64,000 nucleotides of DNA from Novosphingobium sp. (GTDB lineage: Bacteria; Pseudomonadota; Alphaproteobacteria; Sphingomonadales; Sphingomonadaceae), in the NCBI GenBank assembly GCA_024236235.1, contig JACKKV010000001.1, positions 62,001 through 126,000 on the forward strand, in the 5' to 3' direction. Below are positions 60,854 through 64,000 of this stretch, piece after piece. Within the stretch, counting starts at the first letter, position 1. The number at the start of each line of letters is the position of its first letter. A model generated the notes under the pieces. The model ran no database searches. It worked only from the letters and a program-made list of their open reading frames with translations, and was not told the origin of the DNA. Position numbers and translations under genes: made by a program.

Positions 60854-61660
60854 ATGACCATGCAAGAACCGCTCCCCGCCACCCCTGCGGCAACCGTCAT
60901 CGTCTTTCGCAACGGCTCGATCGCAGGACAGCCCGAACTGTTGATGGTGACCCGCTCGAAAGTCCTCAACTTCGCGGGAGGCATGGCCGTGTTTCCGGGC
61001 GGAAGGGTTGACGATCCCGATCGTGACCTGGCGCGCCAGCTTGGACTCGCCACTGATGTGGACGATGCCGCCGCGCGCATCGCAGCAATTCGCGAAACGC
61101 TCGAAGAAACGGGGCTGGCGCTCGGCCTGACCCGGCCCGTCGAAGCGCAGGAAGCGGCGGCGGCGCGCGCGCTGCTGCACGAAGGTCAGGAACTGGCGAC
61201 AATACTTGCCCGCTTCGGCTGGGAACTGAACGCCGAGGCGCTGGTCCCCTTCGCGCGCTGGCTGCCCAATCACGCCCATGCCCGTATTTTCGATACGCGC
61301 TTCTATCTGGCTGATCTGGGAACTGGCGCCGTCGATATCGCGGTTGACCAGACGGAGAACACGCGCTTGTTCTGGACCAGTGCCAACGCTGCGCTGGAAC
61401 GCGCAGACAAGGGTGAGATTTCAATTATTTTCCCCACCCGCCGCAACCTTGAGCGGCTGGCCCAGTTCGGCAGCTTTGCCGATGCCCGCCAGCACGCACA
61501 GGACGTCCCGGTCAGGATCGTCACCCCCTGGGTCGAAGAACGGAACAATCAGCCCACGCTGTGCATTCCCGATGACGCCGGCTATCCGATTACGGCTGAA
61601 TCGCTCGCCTCCGCCGAAACCGTCGGAAAACCGAAATGGAACCGGCAACCTTCGGCCTGA
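60854..61660 (+). CDS. NUDIX hydrolase
   Basis: A 268-residue NUDIX-fold protein that hydrolyses a nucleoside diphosphate linked to another group. The core is GGMAVFPGGRVDDPD followed, after an unusually long insert of about 25 residues, by AAIRETLEETGLALG, the RExxEExG half of the Nudix box. This spaced box resembles the NUDT7/NUDT8/CoA-pyrophosphatase-like and NUDT19-like families, so acyl-CoA or CoA is one plausible substrate, but that is inference. The ATG at 60854 is followed by another two codons later. Confidence 0.85.
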   Translation: MTMQEPLPATPAATVIVFRNGSIAGQPELLMVTRSKVLNFAGGMAVFPGGRVDDPDRDLARQLGLATDVDDAAARIAAIRETLEETGLALGLTRPVEAQEAAAARALLHEGQELATILARFGWELNAEALVPFARWLPNHAHARIFDTRFYLADLGTGAVDIAVDQTENTRLFWTSANAALERADKGEISIIFPTRRNLERLAQFGSFADARQHAQDVPVRIVTPWVEERNNQPTLCIPDDAGYPITAESLASAETVGKPKWNRQPSA

Positions 61661-61677
61661 ATGCCGCAATGGCAAAT

Positions 61678-61754
61678 TGGCGCGCCCTGCAGGAGTCGAA
61701 CCTGCGACCTCAAGATTAGAAGTCTCGCGCTCTATCCAGCTGAGCTAAGGGCGC
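61678..61754 (-). tRNA. tRNA-Arg (anticodon TCT)
   Basis: The reverse strand folds into a 77-base cloverleaf. The acceptor stem is GCGCCCT/AGGGCGC, the D-arm is GCTCAGCTGGATAGAGC, the anticodon stem is CGAGA/TCTTG with one G-T pair and anticodon TCT, and the T-arm carries GGTTCGACTCC. CCA is encoded. It reads AGA codons, rare in such genomes. No integrase or attachment-site duplication was seen next to it. Confidence 0.97.
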
Positions 61755-61814
61755 GCGTGGCGGGACGCATAGCGTGCTTTTCGCGGAGAGGAAATCACGA
61801 TAGGCCGCTTTTCC

Positions 61815-62570
61815 ATGGATGACGAAAGCCAGTCGCAACGGGATACGCGCCGCATTGCCGGGATTGAGGGCGGGCGGGCGCGGTTCCGCTATTATGATCT
61901 GGTCATGGCCGCCTTCGTTGCGATCCTGCTGCTGTCTAACCTGATCGGTGCGTCCAAGCCATCCTTCGTCACACTGCCCAACGGGGTCGAATGGTCATTC
62001 GGTGCGGGCGTGCTGTTCTTCCCGATCAGCTATATTCTGGGTGACGTGCTAACCGAGGTTTATGGCTATGCACATGCACGCAGGGTGATCTGGGCGGGTT
62101 TTGCCGCGCTGCTGTTCATGGCCTTCATGGCCTGGGTGGTGGTGGCCCTGCCCCCGGCGCGCGACTGGCCCGGCCAAGAGGCCTATGAATTCGTCTTCGG
62201 CAACAGCTGGCGGATCGTGCTGGCCTCCATGCTGGCCTTCTGGGCCGGGGAATTCGCCAATTCTTACGTGCTGGCGCGGATGAAGCTGTGGACCGGCGGG
62301 CGGATGCTGTGGACCCGCACCATCGGCTCCACCATTATCGGGCAGGGGCTGGACAGCCTGATCTTCTATCCTCTGGCCTTTTACGGGCTGGCAGGGTGGC
62401 CGCCGGAACAGCTGATGCAGATCGTCCTGTCGCAATGGCTCATCAAGACGGGCTGGGAAGCAGCCCTGACTCCGGTAACCTATGCAGTCGTTAGCTGGCT
62501 CAAACGCCGCGAAGGAGTGGAAGTGTTCGATCAGGGCACCGACTTTTCGCCCTTTGCGACAACGCGCTGA
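61815..62570 (+). CDS. Queuosine precursor transporter (YhhQ/DUF165 family)
   Basis: A 251-residue membrane protein of the ECF-like YhhQ family that imports queuosine precursors (preQ0/preQ1 or queuine). About six helices are seen. Family segments are LLLSNLIGASKP, FPISYILGDVLTEVYGYAHARRVIW, AFWAGEFANSYVLARMKLWTGGRMLWTRTIGSTIIGQGLDSLIFYPLAF and a C-terminal WLIKTGWEAALTPVTYAVVSWLKRREGVE. It lies between tRNA-Arg and recF, its stop one base before recF. Confidence 0.94.
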   Translation: MDDESQSQRDTRRIAGIEGGRARFRYYDLVMAAFVAILLLSNLIGASKPSFVTLPNGVEWSFGAGVLFFPISYILGDVLTEVYGYAHARRVIWAGFAALLFMAFMAWVVVALPPARDWPGQEAYEFVFGNSWRIVLASMLAFWAGEFANSYVLARMKLWTGGRMLWTRTIGSTIIGQGLDSLIFYPLAFYGLAGWPPEQLMQIVLSQWLIKTGWEAALTPVTYAVVSWLKRREGVEVFDQGTDFSPFATTR

Positions 62571-62571
62571 A

Positions 62572-63666
62572 ATGCCCGTGGCGATTGACCGACTGACCCT
62601 GACTCAATTCCGCAATCATGCGGCGACGCGGCTGGATGGCACGGGCAAGCTCAACCTGCTGTTCGGGGAAAACGGCGCGGGCAAGACCAATGTGCTCGAA
62701 GCGATCTCCCTGCTCGCCCCCGGGCGCGGGCTGCGGCGGGCCGCACTGGCCGACATCCCGCGCAGCACCAGCGGCGAAGGCTTTGGCGTCAGCGCCATGA
62801 TCAATTGCGCTGACGGCCGGGAGCCGGTGCAGATCGGGACGGGGTCCGAGGCGCAGCGCCCAGGCCGGCGCCTGGTGCATGTCAACGGTGCGGCATCGCC
62901 GGCCAATGCGCTGGGCGAATGGCTTGGCCTGTCCTGGCTGACGCCGGCGATGGACCGGTTGTTCATGGACAGCGCGGGCGCGCGGCGGCGCTATCTCGAT
63001 CGGTTGGCGCTGGCGCTGGACCCGGGCCATGCCGGGCAGGCGGCGCGTTATGACAATGCGCTGCGCGAACGCAACCGCCTGCTTTCGGACGAGGCAGAAC
63101 CCGATCCCGACTGGCTGGAAGCGATCGAGGCGCAAATGGCTGAATGCGGCAGCGCGCTGAGCCGGACGCGCGCCGCGCTGGTCGATGCGCTGGGTACCGC
63201 ACTCGACCGCCTGCCCGATCAGCCTTTCGCGCGACCGACGCTCACCTATCATGCGGGTGGTCCGCTTGCCCGCGATGAGCTGGCTGATGCGCTGCGGGCA
63301 TCGCGGCGTCAGGACCGGGCGGCACGGCGCACTTTGACCGGCCCGCATCGCGACGAACTGGAGGTGCGCATGGCCAGCAAGGCCATGCCCGCATCTGAAT
63401 GTTCGACTGGCGAACAGAAGGCCATGTTGATCGCCATCACCCTCGCCCATGCAGAGCTGGCGGCGGGCGAACGGCCCCGCATTCTGCTGCTGGACGAGGT
63501 GGCTGCGCACCTTGACCCGCTGCGGCGCGAGGCGCTGTTCGAACGGCTGCGGGCAGGCACGACGCAAGTGTGGATGACGGGCACCGAACGCGCACCCTTC
63601 GCGGCGATCGGCAACCAGGCGGCGACCTGGAAAATTACCCAGGGCGAGGCGCGGCGCGCAAGCTAG
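62572..63666 (+). CDS. recF: DNA replication and repair protein RecF
   Basis: RecF is an SMC-like ATPase that helps RecOR load RecA at gaps. The 364-residue protein has Walker A GENGAGKTN (residues 32-40), the signature motif ECSTGEQKAMLIAITLAHAEL, and Walker B ILLLDEVAAHLDPLRREALF. The start at 62572 (MPVAIDRLTLTQFRNH) matches the family. It follows the YhhQ gene directly and converges on the monooxygenase fragment. dnaA, dnaN and gyrB, often nearby in other bacteria, are not in this window. Confidence 0.96.
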   Translation: MPVAIDRLTLTQFRNHAATRLDGTGKLNLLFGENGAGKTNVLEAISLLAPGRGLRRAALADIPRSTSGEGFGVSAMINCADGREPVQIGTGSEAQRPGRRLVHVNGAASPANALGEWLGLSWLTPAMDRLFMDSAGARRRYLDRLALALDPGHAGQAARYDNALRERNRLLSDEAEPDPDWLEAIEAQMAECGSALSRTRAALVDALGTALDRLPDQPFARPTLTYHAGGPLARDELADALRASRRQDRAARRTLTGPHRDELEVRMASKAMPASECSTGEQKAMLIAITLAHAELAAGERPRILLLDEVAAHLDPLRREALFERLRAGTTQVWMTGTERAPFAAIGNQAATWKITQGEARRAS

Positions 63667-63668
63667 GG

Positions 63669-64000
63669 TCAGGCGAAAACGTAACTTGGAAATCCGCTGG
63701 ATTTTTCCGCCTCAAGGTCTTCAAGAAACATCGGTAGTCCGCCGTAATGCAGCAGCGGCGCGTGCGGCTTGCCCTCCTTGTTCGCACCGTGAAACCACGA
63801 GCGGAGGCGACCGCCTTCCCTGAACAGCGTATCGTCAGTGAGCTGATGCATGAGCTGGACATAGCGGTCCACGGCCTCGGGCTTCACTTCGACTGACTTG
63901 ATCCCTCTGTCGCGCATGATGCACAGCGTTTCGGCAAGGTATACCGCGATCGCTTCGAGCGTGGGCACGAAATTGGCGATGGGAATTTGCGGCCCGCCAA
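63669..64000 (-). CDS. Flavin-containing (Baeyer-Villiger-type) monooxygenase, C-terminal part
   Basis: Only the last ~110 residues are inside the window; the gene continues past its right edge. The visible end matches class B flavoprotein monooxygenases. GPQIPIANFVPTLEAIAVYLAE corresponds to the family's GPQ.P.SN.P..IE region. RSWFHGANKEGKPHAPLLHYGGLPMFLEDL matches the SWF.GANI.GK......GG...Y segment near the C-terminus. The flavin and NADPH motifs lie outside. Such enzymes insert oxygen next to ketones. It ends two bases after recF stops, converging with it. Confidence 0.82.
   Translation of the reverse strand, partial: GGPQIPIANFVPTLEAIAVYLAETLCIMRDRGIKSVEVKPEAVDRYVQLMHQLTDDTLFREGGRLRSWFHGANKEGKPHAPLLHYGGLPMFLEDLEAEKSSGFPSYVFA

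Overview
The window looks like the chromosome of an alphaproteobacterium of the order Sphingomonadales (Erythrobacteraceae/Sphingomonadaceae type). The reasons are the high G+C, a GcrA cell-cycle regulator, a DUF1476 ATPase-inhibitor protein, the C4-pathway 5-aminolevulinate synthase, a PccR/ScfR-type propionate regulator and the protein style overall. No rRNA, CRISPR array, prophage or plasmid function was seen. Two tRNAs were found: Ser-CGA and Arg-TCT.

Layout. 1-5.6 kb: a stretch in which no frame stays open. Pieces of pccA (propionyl-CoA carboxylase alpha) and bioB can be read through many small indels and substitutions; the leftmost 2.7 kb cannot be assigned. 5.6-12.1 kb: an intact propionate/methylmalonyl-CoA block (scpA, mce, an OsmC protein, pccB) with the divergent regulator pccR and a shared operator region carrying three TTGCAAA boxes. 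12.1-15.5 kb: glutathione reductase, a cupin and pgi. 15.7-19.0 kb: lepB-rnc-era and a DUF2189 membrane protein. 19.0-23.3 kb: topA and dprA-plsY. 23.4-25.6 kb: murI and hemA. 25.6-29.4 kb: a polyamine module (carboxyspermidine dehydrogenase, carboxyspermidine decarboxylase, ornithine/lysine-type decarboxylase). 29.4-33.3 kb: a threonine dehydratase-like enzyme, two tandem MAPEG proteins and the betaine-lipid genes btaA-btaB behind a Pho-box-like element. 33.3-40.2 kb: trxB, a hydrolase, a tyrosine phosphatase, a lone receiver protein, an aldehyde dehydrogenase, a small multidrug-type transporter, a broken SDR and an intact SDR. 40.3-40.7 kb: an IS6-family remnant beside tRNA-Ser. 40.9-44.2 kb: hspQ, an ABC-2 permease, gcrA, DUF1993 and EthD proteins. 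44.3-54.7 kb: the classical translation/RNA block rimP-nusA-ylxR-infB-rbfA-M50 protease-truB-rpsO-pnp, all on the minus strand. 54.9-60.5 kb: an orphan exported protein, sufE, leuC-small membrane protein-leuD, a quinone oxidoreductase, DUF1476, bolA and grxD. 60.5-64 kb: a structured intergenic region, a NUDIX hydrolase, tRNA-Arg, a queuosine-precursor transporter, recF and the C-terminal end of a Baeyer-Villiger-type monooxygenase cut by the window edge.

How the genes work together. Propionyl-CoA is carboxylated by PccAB, epimerised by Mce and isomerised to succinyl-CoA by ScpA. BioB makes the biotin that PccA carries, and PccR probably senses the substrate. The 25.6-29.4 kb block would make putrescine and then spermidine without decarboxylated SAM. 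BtaAB would replace phospholipids with phosphorus-free betaine lipids when phosphate is low. Most of the window is ordinary core genome. The parts most worth a second look are the scrambled left end, the eroded SDR/IS6/tRNA-Ser segment, the Pho-box/btaAB unit, the propionate operator and the long inverted repeat at 60.6 kb. I did not find a convincing undescribed multi-gene system.
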